Shown here piece after piece: positions 12,848-23,900 of a DNA stretch of 64,000 nt (position 1 is the first letter of the stretch; each line of letters starts with the position of its first letter). This stretch comes from Puccinellia tenuiflora (Eukaryota > Streptophyta > Magnoliopsida > Poales > Poaceae): NCBI GenBank assembly GCA_012064385.1, contig QRDG01001723.1, positions 124,001 through 188,000 of the forward strand, read 5' to 3'. Position numbers and translations under genes: made by a program. The notes under the pieces are model-generated. The model saw only the letters and a list, made by a program, of their open reading frames with translations, made no database searches and was not told the origin of the DNA.

Positions 12848-13576
12848 GTAGCCCCCGAGTGTCTGGTCGATTCGAAGAATCGGGCAGAGACTAAGAGCAG
12901 CATGTCGAGCAGGCATAGTCGAAGAAGGTGCGATCGTCTTAGTCGACGGAGACGCAGTCAATGGAGACACAGTCGATGGAGACGCAGTCGAGGTAGTCGA
13001 AGCAGATGCGGGTATGTCGGGTATCACTGTTCCGACGGGTGCGCCGTCTTGTTCCTGAAAGAGACAAGTAAAAATGATTCGACTCCGGCCGTTGAGGGCT
13101 TACAGAGGATGGTTTAGTCAGTAACGCTTCGACTGAATATTGATCTCATGCTATCGGGGGCGCGACAGCGCTCCCGATGGGAGTAGCCCCCGAGATTAAG
13201 CTGAATTGCTTGCAATTGAGGTTAAACTCAATTTTTCTTCAGTCGAAAAGCCCGCTCCCGATGGGAGTAAAGAAGAGACTCGAGCTAACGGAGTCGCAAC
13301 TGACTTTGCATGACTTACTTTGTACTCAGCCGGTTTGCCTTACTGCTTTGAGTTTTACTCAGCTCATGGAGCTTACTGAATTTCTTTTCCACTCGAATGG
13401 ACTTGTCGAGTCTATTTAGCTCTTGAAGCTTACTGTATTTTTGTTGCACTCGAGTGAATTATCCGGGTGCTCCATCAGCCTGTTGGCTTACCGTGTATTT
13501 TTATTCAGCCTGGTAGCTTACTGTGTACTTTTATTCAGCCTGGTGGCTTACTGTGTATTTGCACTTTTCGAGTACT

Positions 13577-13915
13577 TGCTCAGCCTGACGGCTTACTCGT
13601 GTGACTCGAATGCGTTCGAGTGTATGCTCAGCCCGACGGCTTACTCGTGTGACTCGAATGGGTTCGAGTGTATGCTCAGCCCGACGGCTTACTCGTGTGA
13701 CTCGAATGGGTTCGAGTGTATGCTCAGCCCGACGGCTTACTCGTGTGACTCGAATGGGTTCGAGTGTATGCTCAGCCCGACGGCTTACTCGTGTGACTCG
13801 AATGGGTTCGAGTGTATGCTCAGCCCGACGGCTTACTCGTGTGACTCGAATGGGTTCGAGTGTTCATTCAGCCTGACGGCCTACTTGGTGGACTCGACAG
13901 ACATATCGAGTATTT
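13577..13915. repeat. 48-bp tandem repeat inside the Gypsy-like element
   Basis: Six near-identical 48-bp units start at 13577, 13625, 13673, 13721, 13769 and 13817, followed by a degenerate seventh. Each contains GACGGCTTACTCGTGTGACT. Because 48 is divisible by three, long artificial ORFs result; I do not regard them as genes. Confidence 0.9.
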
Positions 13916-13944
13916 GCTCAGCCGAACGGCCTACTGTGTTGTTG

Positions 13945-14440
13945 GTCCTGTATGGCGCAGCCCCCGAGTGTTCGAGTGCGGCCTAGGATTTTCGAGTGGA
14001 ACCTGTATGGCGCAGCCCCCGAGTGCGTCGGGTGACGGCCTAGGTTTTAACTTAGACCTGTATGGCGCGAGCCCCCGAGTGGTTCGAGTAGCGGCCTAGG
14101 ATTTTCGAGTTATGCCTGTGTGGCGCAGCCCCCGAGTGATTCGAGTGGCGGCCTAGGCTGGACTTAGACCTGTATGGCGCGAGCCCCCGAGTGGTTCGAG
14201 TGGCGGCCTAGGATTTTCGAGTTATGCCTGTATGGCGCAGCCCCCGAGTGCGTCGGGTGACGGCCTAGGTTTTAACTTAGACCTGTATGGCGCAAGCCCC
14301 CGAGTGCGTCGGGTGACGGCCTAGGAGATTTTGTTTGTGGCCTGTGCGGCGCAACACCCGGGAGAGCATCGGATGCGGCCGAAGCGAGTATGCTGTGGCC
14401 TGTGTGGCGCAGCACCCGGGAGAGCATCGGGTGCGGCCAA
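13945..14440. repeat. 52-59 bp tandem repeat carrying the polypurine-tract sequence
   Basis: About nine units begin cctgtatggcgcagcc or a variant. Most contain AGCCCCCGAGTG, the complement of the tract next to the LTR at 12847. The last two units are variants with CACCCGGGAGAGCATCGG. Confidence 0.85.
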
Positions 14441-14455
14441 GGCGATTTTGTTGTC

Positions 14456-14936
14456 GCGGCGGACCGGAGTCAACGCGCGGAGGTAGTCGACGCGGCGGAC
14501 CGGAGTCGACGCACACGGAGTGGTGCCGTAGAGGCAGTCGACGCGGCGGACCGGAGTCGACGCGCGCGGAGTGGTGCCGTAGAGGCAGCCGACGCGGCGG
14601 ACCGGAGTCGACGCGCGCGGAGTGGTGCCGTAGAGGCAGCCGACGCGGCGGACCGGAGTCGACGCGCGCGGAGTGGTGCCGTAGAGGCACGCAGTCGACG
14701 CGGCGGACCAGAGTTGACGCGTGCGGAGTGGTGCCGTAGAGGCAGTCGACGCGGCGGACCGGAGTCGACGCGCGCGGAGTGGTGCCGTAGAGGCAGTCGA
14801 TGCGGCGGACCGGAGTTGACGCGCGCGGAGTGGTGCCGTAGAGGCAGTCGACGCGGCGGACCGGAGTTGACGCGCGCGGAGTGGTGCCGTAGAGGCAGTC
14901 GACGCGGCGGACCGGAGTCGACGCGCGCGGAGTGAT
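14456..14936. repeat. 51-bp GC-rich tandem repeat inside the Gypsy-like element
   Basis: Roughly nine units of 51 bp share GCGGCGGACCGGAGTCGACG and GAGTGGTGCCGTAGAGGCA. The first unit is shortened and one junction has a few extra bases. Repetitive ORFs of 130-180 codons on both strands are by-products. Confidence 0.9.
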
Positions 14937-14954
14937 GAAGGTGAAGCACTAGCC

Positions 14955-15170
14955 TCCGAGCGTCAGAGACGGGCCGACGAAGGCGAGGCCGTCAGCCCCC
15001 GAGTGTCGGAGACGGAGTCGATGAAGGTGGGGCCGCCAGCCCACGAGTGTCGGAGGCGGAGTCGACGAACGCGGAGTTGACGAAAGCGGAGTCGCCAGCC
15101 CCCGAGTGTCGGAGGCGGAGCCGACGAAGGCGGAGTCGCCAGCCCCCGAGTGTTGGAGGCGTTGCCGAGT
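14955..15170. repeat. About 42-45 bp tandem repeat with AGCCCCCGAGTGT
   Basis: Four to five imperfect units share CCAGCCCCCGAGTGTCGGAG followed by gcggagtcgacgaa. They again carry the polypurine-tract complement. Confidence 0.75.
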
Positions 15171-15942
15171 TGTGGACGTCATGGCTACCAAGTCGCATGA
15201 CGCAAAGCGAGTCCGCGGGTCTCCACGGTCCGTCAAGTTCGGCGTAGTCGAGAATGTTGCAAGCCGAGCCGGCTTGACGGGGACGTCGGCGACTGTGGCC
15301 CACCAGGTTGTGTGCGGCTGACACGCAGCAGAATCGCCGGTCATCTTGCTAACAGATTTTCTTCAATCCGGTGATCGTCTGATTTAGCGTATCGCCGCAA
15401 TTAATTGACCGAGATTCCTTCCGATCCGAACCCAGAAAAATCTGCGTGCACCACAACGGGAGCCACAAATAAAATACTCTTCAAATAGAATCTATGTGTG
15501 TAATTAATAGAAACATAGCACCTGGTATTTTGTTTGGTAGTGTAGTAATTGGAAATTCTTCACGTGAAGGATGAGGAGATCAAGTGGATCTTGTACTCCG
15601 TGCCGGGCAATTTTTCTTGGTCAGCTCGGCACGCCGCCTGCTCCCAAGCGATCCAGCTTTCGAGTCTTGTGCTGATCGACGGACTCGGTGGCACGCCCGG
15701 CTGTTCGGGAGGCCGACTGATTGGACCGCGCATGGCTCCCTACGGAGCGTCGCCGCTGTTGACGAAGTTTCCGACCGTGATGCAGATCGGATCGCAGATC
15801 GATGGTCAGACCGGTGAGTCGAGGATCGCGGTTGTTGACGAAGTCGAACACGACGAAGTAGATGAATCGGCTAGATGCGATCTGGCTGCCGTTGTCGATG
15901 GAGATTGGAGCCGCCGAAACGTTGAATCCAGCGCGCGTTCTT

Positions 15943-15958
15943 CCCACAGACGGCGCCA
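15943..15958 (-). other. Primer-binding site of the minus-strand Gypsy-like element
   Basis: On the minus strand the sequence reads TGGCGCCGTCTGTGGG just inside the LTR, a primer-site sequence common in grass Gypsy elements. It fixes the orientation of an element that has no coding region to do so. Confidence 0.8.
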
Positions 15959-15960
15959 AT

Positions 15961-16394
15961 TGTCGAGGTGTGGACTCGGCAAATCCCTGGGTCGAGTACC
16001 CCGGGTTGATTGAGGGGGAGAGAGGTGCGCGCTGGTAGTTCCGTCGGCTGACAAGCAAGGATTTACCCAGGTTCGGCCCCTCGTGGTGAGGTAAAGACCT
16101 ACATCCTGCTTGTCTGATCTGTATAGATGATGTGAAGTTACATGGTGGCCGCAAGGGCAATGGTGTGAGACGTGGTTTCGCTAGGGCTATGCCTATCTGT
16201 CTGTTCCCGTCAGCAGTTCCCTATGAGGTGCCCCTGCCTGGCTTTATAAAGGGAGCCAGGTAGGGTTTACATGTTTTCTTGTATTGTACTCCAAGTCGTG
16301 CTTCATGGGCTTCTTTGGGCCTGCCAGGTGGGCCGTAGATTGGATTGCACCAGGTATACCAATGATAGGGGACCCGAAGGATATATCCCCGTCA
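15961..16394 (-). repeat. LTR of the nested Gypsy-like element (5' LTR on its own strand)
   Basis: It is identical to 12414-12847 apart from two visible substitutions, so the insertion is very recent. Its TATA-like box near 16242-16251 would be the promoter copy, since transcription is on the minus strand. Confidence 0.9.
16242..16251 (-). promoter_or_regulatory. Possible LTR TATA box
   Basis: The palindrome ctttataaag lies within the LTR that is 5' on the minus strand. It reads as a TATA box on either strand. The placement is plausible, but no transcription start can be proved. Confidence 0.35.
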
Positions 16395-16399
16395 CCTGG

Positions 16400-16889
16400 G
16401 TACTCTGTTCCTGATGGGATGGTTTGTCGTATTCGACGATCTCTATATGGCCTGAAACAGGCCCCTCGTGCCTGGTTTGAGCGCTTCTCCTCAGTGGTTA
16501 TCGCCGCAGGCTTCTCTCCCAGTGCTCATGATCCTGCACTGTTTGTCTACACCTCTCCTCGGTGTCGGACCTTGCTGCTTCTCTATGTTGATGACATGAT
16601 CATCACCGGTGATGACCCTGAGCACATTGCCTTTGTTAAGGCTCGTCTACGTGAGCAGTTTCTCATGTCTGATCTTGGTCCTCTTCGCTACTTTCTTGGG
16701 ATTGAGGTTTCTTCTACAGCCGATGGCTTCTTTATCTCCCAGGAAAAGTATATTCAGGATCTTCTTTCTCGGGCTGATCTTAGTGATGACCGTACTGTTG
16801 AGACTCCTATGGAGCTTAATGTTAAGCTTCGTCCTACTGATGGTGATCCTCTTTCTGATCCCACACGTTATCGTCATCTTGTTGGGAGT
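16400..16889 (+). pseudogene. Copia pol, second part: central reverse transcriptase
   Basis: This fragment continues RT in the same frame as the part ending at 12413. It carries SLYGLKQAPRAW and the catalytic YVDD (16584-16595), then GPLRYFLGIE. It has no stop codon and is cut at 16889 by the Del-like element. Confidence 0.9.
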
Positions 16890-19800
16890 TGTAATGCCCC
16901 GGGGTTTTTCCCCAAATTAGAATTGCCTGTTATTTTATTTTTGCATCATCATGACATCAGCATCATCGCATCGCATGTTTTTGGCAACAAAAATTATTTT
17001 TATTAAACCCTATTTTATTTTTCTAAAATTGTCGGAAAATATTTTAACCGAGACGTTCGTCTCCGTTTTCGAAAATTAATTGCCAAATAAATTTTGCAAA
17101 AGAAAATAAATGTTTTGAGATGCGAGAGAGTAGCCCAAAATCCGGCCCAAGCCCACCTAATCTGAAACCCTAGGGTTTCCCCTGGCAGTTTTGTTTTCCC
17201 ACCCCCTGCGTCTTGCAGCCGCCCTCTCCTCTTTTTCCGGTTTCGCAAATCCGCCCTTCCACCTCTCCCCTTTTTCTCTTTTCCCCCCCTCCTCTCTCTT
17301 TTTCTCTCTCTCCCTTTCTTTTTCTTCTTTTTCTTTTTTCCTTTTCGTTCTCCTTTCCTTTTTCTTTTCCTCCCGCATCCCTTCCTTCTTCTCCCGCACG
17401 CACTCCTCCTCTCTCCCCTGCCCCGATCCCCTTCTTCCTCCACGCACCCGAGCTCCTCCCTGGCTCGATCCACGCCACCTCCTTCCCTCCACCGCGCTGC
17501 CCCACTCGCCGCCGTCGACCCCTGCTCTCCCGCGCCTCCTCCTTCCTTGGCCGCGCGCCACCTCCCTCCTCCTTGCTCCCTCTCTCCCCGGTTCTCCTCC
17601 TCATCCCCGAGCTTCTCCTCGCCTCGCCGCCACGCGAGCCCGCGGCCACCGCCCTGCCGCCCTCCAGCTCCTCCACCCCGCCTCCAGCCGCTCCCGTCGC
17701 CCGCGACCGTCCCCATCCTGCTCCCGCACGCACGCGTCCGCCGTCGCCATCCTCAGCTCGCGGCCGAGCTGCTCAAGCCTGAGCCGCGCCCTGGCTCCCT
17801 TCCCCGAGCCGGCCGTCCTCGTCGCCTCCTCCCTCTGCTCCGCCCGGCGCCGCATCTCCTCGTCGCCCCGGCCTTCTCCTGCTGCTCCTCGTCCTGCACT
17901 GGTGGCCGGCAATGGTGGTGTTGCTATGCTGCTGCCCGTGCCGGCTCCTTTCCGATGCCGTGATGTTGTGTGTGTGCTCTCCGTGAGTTTTTCCCCGACG
18001 GCCGTTCACTCTGTCTACGTGTGCGTCCCCGTCGTGAAGCCCGTGGCTGAGTTCCCCGTTTCTGTTCCCCATTACCGCTCCCGTCGTGAAGCCGAAGTTC
18101 CCGACGTTTTTCCCGTTTCCCGTTTCCCCGATGTTCCCGGTTTCCCGACGTTTCCCGAAATCTATCCCGACGGGAAAAGTTCCCCGATTCCTTCCCGATG
18201 CAGTTTCCCGATTCCCGTTCCCGACGTGATCCCCGATTCCCGTCGTGAAGCGCCGTGAAGCCCAATCCCCGACGTCAAGTTCTCCGATGCCGTGAACCAT
18301 GACCACCGTGGATACGACAAGATCTTCCCCGACACCGGAACCTGCCGAGTACCCCGACGCCTCGGACCCCGACGACCCGAAGCCCGGAACGCCAAGGTCC
18401 GCCACGACGACGACCCGAGTACGACTACTTCCACGACGTCGACTCCCTCGACTACTCCGACTCCGGATGAACGACTACCTCGACTACTACGACTACTTCG
18501 ACTACTTCGACTACTTCCCCTCCGGACCGAAGACGGTGGCCCCGAATCCGAAGTTCCTCGTTTCCGATGTGTGACCCCACCCTAAACCCCTATATGCCAT
18601 ATATATATGCGATATCTTATAAAATCATGCATGCCTAATTAACATCGCACCTTTATCCATTTAGTCGAATTAAATCAACTAATTGTGGGATTTGTCTGGT
18701 GCATCTATATTGTGCACCGATCCCATTTAAAATGTTTTGCCATGTGATAGGGAATAAAATTGGACAACAATTAAATTGTCATGCATCATGTCATCAACAT
18801 GCCGCTTCTTTTGCCATAGAAGTAAAATGCATCATTTATGTTTCCAGCGTTTGTTGCTTCTTCGGGAATAGGACGTTGAGTTGATGTGAGCAACGACAGG
18901 TTCTGCTACCTCTACCGGATTGCAGGCAAGTGATACTCCCTTGCTATCTTTGCTTGTCTTCTGCCTCTCACACCTCCTATCTTTTGTTCCTTGCTAGCCT
19001 TATATTGCGATGCTTGTGTCCCGATCCTATATGCATGTTTCCCTTGCAGCCCTGATATGCCACCACCCCCACATCCTACTACCCTGTTGCTTGTTTATCT
19101 TGTTGGCCTTGCGAGTCGTAGTGCATGCTTAGGTTGTTTTGCTCGAGTCTTGTTCTAGTTATGCCTTAATATGATAGTTGGGTTAATTCACATGATAATC
19201 TATAATGTTTGGCGAATGGGATATAATTAATAAAGATAAGGCACCGGCGGAAGGCCAATCGTGGTGATTTGTTCTGCTAGTGTCGCCTAGGACCCGAGTT
19301 CTTGTCCTCTGATCCAAGAATGAGCGCACTACCCACATGTGGGAGGAAATGGGACTCCCCTCGACCTAGTACCGGATCTACAGCCTCGTCCAGGGCGCCA
19401 CAAGTAGTTCGGGTGTTTCCATTTGCGCGGCGCTATTATATTGTTGCAGGTACACGGATGGGACGCCTCCGATACGATGATGGTTACTTACGGTAGGGTT
19501 GCGGGATGGGCGTTAATCGCATGTGGAAGGAGGGGCAATCGTATGAGTGTTTCCCTCCCGAAGCCGTTCACGCATCGGCTGAGTCCACCTCGGAGCTTCG
19601 GCCGGACTTTCAAGGTGGGTCAGACTTAGCTAGGTGGTTCCCTGGACAAGTGCGGTAGTGAAGGAAAGTGTAGCGTCGGATACCCTGCCGGCACACCTTA
19701 GGAAGTGTGCTAATAGCTGGCAACAAGGGTTGAAGTGCGTGTGGTTACATTTGTGCACCCCTGCAGGGTTAAATCTTTTCGAAAAGCCGTGTCCGCGGTT

Positions 19801-20566
19801 ATGGACGACTTGGTGAAATGTGCTGGCTAACAAGATCATAGACAACTTACACCTAATGATAATGAATTGATTAGTAAGATAGAGCTACTTCAATAATAAC
19901 TTATAAAATTTCCAACTGTGTGAGTGCCTTTGGGCTTGCTGCTCGTGGATAAACGGGCTGGTAAGGAATTGGCTGGGTATGTTTGGTGTTAGTATAGTTG
20001 GTTACCTATGCGCTCTCTTACCTCCTCTCTATTAGACGAAAGTTGTAGTGTGTCTCTATAAGTTGTTAGTGCTGCTTGCCGCCGCCTCAATCGCTAACCC
20101 TTTTCCCCGGAATTCCAGCTTTGATATCTTGTGAGTATTACTTGCCAGTACTTCTACTAGTACTGACCCCTTCGGGGCTGCTATTCCATGGCAGCCAACA
20201 GGTATGAAGTGTGACGACGTTAGCTTGGGAATCCCTCCGGCTTGGCCTGGGCAGGGATATGGTGCCTTTGCTTATCTTCAGGACTCTTAGTCCAATTTGT
20301 TTCTTGTCCGTAGCCGGACGCTACCCGCTTCTGTTGTTATTTGGATCTTTGTATTGTATCTTGCTCTTGACTCGGTGAGTCGTTGTTGTATATATGTTCT
20401 TTTGTGGGTTTCATCGAGAACTGTTGTAATGTTATCACAATTCCACCCGCATAACGTGTGTGTTGCGACGTGCACGTTATGCCTGGTGGGCGTCCTTTAG
20501 GATCGTTATTATGCGGATTTGGCTGGAATGCTAAAGTCTGCATAGTACCGATCTTGGGGCGTTACA
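16890..20566 (+). repeat. 5' LTR of the Del-like element
   Basis: It holds a telo-box-like aaaccctagggtttcccc near 17164, a long C/T-rich tract (about 17215-17450), a GC-rich block, a run of cccgattcccgttcccg-type repeats (18050-18260) and a CGACTACTT triplet-rich tract (18410-18520). It differs from the other LTR mainly by single-base indels, at roughly 98% identity by eye. Confidence 0.9.
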
Positions 20567-20994
20567 AAGTGGTATCAGAGCTCTGGTTTTTCGATACCCC
20601 TTGGTCCAGTCTGCCTGTAGGATACCCTAGCTAATGGTCGTTGTTTGTAGAGTGTCCAAAATATTTTTGCTAAAAGTTATTTGAAAAGATCTCAATAGGA
20701 TTCTTGTTTATTCCTTACCTCTAATCTATTTCCTCTCTTACCTCTGTGTGTTTTAAATCTTCTCTCTTATCTACCTTCCGGTTATAGCATCTTCGTGGGT
20801 GGACGATATCTTAACCTTTTACCTATTAGGTTCGATCTACGGAAGAACATCGCCATCGACGTGAGCAAGAACCTCTTGTTAGTGGTGTCGAGAAGATCAA
20901 CATGGTGCAAGAAGATTCGATAGTTTAACCTCGCTCTTCTCCCCCCGACGGTAGCGTGGATCTCGGGGCGAGATCCCTTGTTAGTGGTGTCGGT
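20567..20994 (+). other. 428-bp non-coding interior of the Del-like element
   Basis: It contains the primer site and a 16-bp direct repeat, cttgttagtggtgtcg, at about 20872-20887 and 20977-20992; the second copy lies where the polypurine tract should be. No ORF of note was found. Confidence 0.8.
20570..20586 (+). other. Primer-binding site (tRNA-Met) of the Del-like element
   Basis: TGGTATCAGAGCTCTGG lies three bases after the LTR end. Confidence 0.85.
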
Positions 20995-23900
20995 TGTAAT
21001 GCCCCGGGGGTTTTCCCCAAATTAGAATTGCCTGTTATTTTATTTTTGCATCATCATGACATCAGCATCATCGCATCGCATGTTTTTGGCAACAAAAATT
21101 ATTTTTATTAAACCCTATTTTATTTTTCTAAAATTGTCGGAAAATATTTTAACCGAGACGTTCGTCTCCGTTTTCAAAAATTAATTGCCAAATAAAATTT
21201 GCAAAAGAAAATAAATGTTTTGAGATGCGAGAGAGTAGCCCAAAATCCGGCCCAAGCCCACCTAATCTGAAACCCTAGGGTTTCCCCTGGCAGCTTTGTT
21301 TCCCACCCCCTGCGTCTTGCAGCCGCCCTCTCCTCTTTTTCCGGTTTCGCAAATCCGCCCTTCCACCTCTCCCCTTTTTCTCTTTTCCCCCCCTCCTCTC
21401 TCTTTTTCTCTCTCTCCCTTCTTTTTCTTCTTTTTCTTTTTTCCTTTTCGTTCTCTTTTCCTTTTCTTTCCTCCGCATCCCTTCCTCTCTCCCGCACTGC
21501 ACTCCTCCTCTCTCCCCTGCCCGATCCCTTCTCCTCCACGCACCCGAGCTCCTCCCTGGCTCGATCCACGCCACCTCCTTCCCTCCACCGCGCTGCCCCA
21601 CTCGCCGCCGTCGACCCCTGCTCTCCCGCGCCTCCTCCTTCCTTGGCCGCGCGCCACCTCCCTCCTCCTTGCTCCCTCTCTCCCCGGTTCTCCTCCTCAT
21701 CCCCGAGCTTCTCCTCGCCTCGCCGCCACGCGAGCCGCGGCCACCGCCCTGCCGCCCTCCAGCTCCTCCACCCCGCCTCCAGCCGCTCCCGACGCCCGCG
21801 GCCGTCCCCATCCTGCTCCCGCACGCATGCGTCCGCCATCGCCATCCTCAGCTCGCGGCCGAGCTGCTCAAGCCTGAGCCGCGCCCTGGCTCCCTTCCCC
21901 GAGCCGGCCGTCCTCGTCGCCTCCTCCCTCTGCTCCGCCCGGCGCCGCATCTCCTCGTCGCCCCGGCCTTCTCCTGCTGCTCCTCGTCCTGCACTGGTGG
22001 CCGGCAATGGTGGTGTTGCTATGCTGCTGCCCGTGCCGGCTCCTTTCCGATGCCGTGATGTTGTGTGTGTGCTCTCCGTGAGTTTTTCCCCGACGGCCGT
22101 TCACTCTGTCTACGTGTGCGTCCCCGTCGTGAAGCCCGTGGCTGAGTTCCCCGTTTCGTTCCCCATTACCGCTCCCGTCGTGAAGCCGAAGTTCCCGACA
22201 TTTTCAGTTTCCGTTTCCCCGATGTTCCCGGTTTCCCGACGTTTCCCGAAATCTATCCCGACGGGAAAAGTTCCCCGATTCCTTCCCGATGCAGTTTCCC
22301 GATTCCCGTTCCCGACGTGATCCCCGATTCCCGTCGTGAAGCGCCGTGAAGCCCAATCCCCGACGTCAAGTTCTCCGATGCCGTGAACCATGACCACCGT
22401 GGATACGACAAGATCTTCCCCGACACCGGAACCTGCGAGTACCCCGACGCCTCGACCCCGACGACCCCGAAGCCCGGAACGCCAAGGTCCGCCACGACGA
22501 CGACCTGAGTACGACTACTTCCACGACGTCGACTCCCTCGACTACTCCGACTCCGGATGAACGACTACCTCGACTACTACGACTACTACGACTACTTCGA
22601 CTACTTCGACTACTTCCCCTCCGGACCGAAGACGGTGGCCCCGAATCCGAAGTTCCTCGTTTCCGATGTGTGACCCACCCTAAACCCCTATATGCCATAT
22701 ATATATATATATATGCGATATCTTATAAATCATGCATCATTAATTAACATCGCAACCTTATCCATTTAGTCGAATTAAATCAATTAAATTGTGGGATTTG
22801 TCTGGTGCATCTATATTATGCACCGATCCCATTTAAATGTTTTGCCATGTGATAGGGAATAAAATTGGACAACAATTAAATTGTCATGCATCATGTCATC
22901 AACATGCCGCTTCTTTTGCCATAGAAGTAAAATGCATCATTTATGTTTCCAGCGTTTGTTGCTTCTTCGGGAATAGGACGTTGAGTTGATGTGAGCAACG
23001 ACAGGTTCTGCTACCTCTACCGGATTGCAGGCAAGTGATACTCCCTTGCTATCTTTGCTTGTCTTCTGCCTCTCACACCTCCTATCTTTGTTCCTTGCTA
23101 GCCTTATATTGCGATGCTTGTGTCCGATCCTATTTGCATGTTTCCCTTGCAGCCCTGATATGCCACCACCCCCACATCCTACTACCCTGTTGCTTGTTTA
23201 TCTTGTTGGCCTTGCGAGTCGTAGTGCATGCTTAGGTTGTTTTGCTCGAGTCTTGTTCTAGTTATGCCTTAATATGATAGTTGGGTTAATTCACATGATA
23301 ATCTATAATGTTTGGCGAAGGGATATAATTAATAAAGATAAGGCACCGGCGGAAGGCCAATCGTGGTGATTTGTTCTGCTAGTGTCGCCTAGGACCCGAG
23401 TTCTTGTCCTCTGATCCAAGAATGAGCGCACTACCCACATGTGGGAGGAAATGGGACTCCCCTCGACCTAGTACCGGATCTGCAGCCTCGTCCAGGGCGC
23501 CACAAGTAGTTCGGGTGTTTCCATTTGCGCGGCGCTATATTATATTGTTGCAGGTACACGGATGGGACGCCTCCGATACGATGATGGTTACTTACGGTAG
23601 GGTTGCGGGATGGGCGTTAATCGCATGTGGAAGGAGGGGCAATCGTATGAGTGTTTCCCTCCCGAAGCCGTTCACGCATCGGCTGAGTCCACCTCGGAGC
23701 TTCGGCCGGACTTTCAAGGTGGGTCAGACTTAGCTAGGTGGTTCCCTGGACAAGTGCGGTAGTGAAGGAAAGTGTAGCGTCGGATACCCTGCCGGCACAC
23801 CTTAGGAAGTGTGCTAATAGCTGGCAACAAGGGTTGAAGTGCGTGTGGTTACATTTGTGCACCCCTGCAGGGTTAAATCTTTTCGAAAAGCCGTGTCCGC

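Larger units (their letters stand above)
12414..16394 (-). mobile_element. Non-autonomous Gypsy-like LTR retrotransposon, minus strand, nested in Copia pol
   Basis: The LTRs are 434 bp (12414-12847 and 15961-16394) and differ at two visible bases; the target duplication cctgg is at 12409-12413 and 16395-16399. On the minus strand a primer site TGGCGCCGTCTGTGGG lies at 15943-15958, two bases from the LTR, and a G-rich tract cactcgggggctac precedes the other LTR. Both are usual for grass Gypsy elements, so transcription runs right to left. The 3.1-kb interior encodes no gag, protease, integrase, RT or RNase H and consists largely of tandem repeats, so it depends on proteins supplied in trans. 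Confidence 0.9.

Noticed and set aside
13577..14936. Regular direct repeats suggesting a CRISPR-like array
   Set aside because: The units abut each other without unique spacers and lie inside a plant retrotransposon. They are minisatellites.
13423..14949. Repetitive ORFs of 90-190 codons on both strands
   Set aside because: They arise because the 48-bp and 51-bp repeat units are divisible by three. They exist in several frames at once and match no retroelement protein.
17191..18258. Long plus-strand ORF in the first Del-like LTR (and its counterpart at 21296-22320)
   Set aside because: It is a product of C/T-rich and GC-rich DNA, is frameshifted between the two LTRs and overlaps equally long minus-strand frames. 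No domain is visible.
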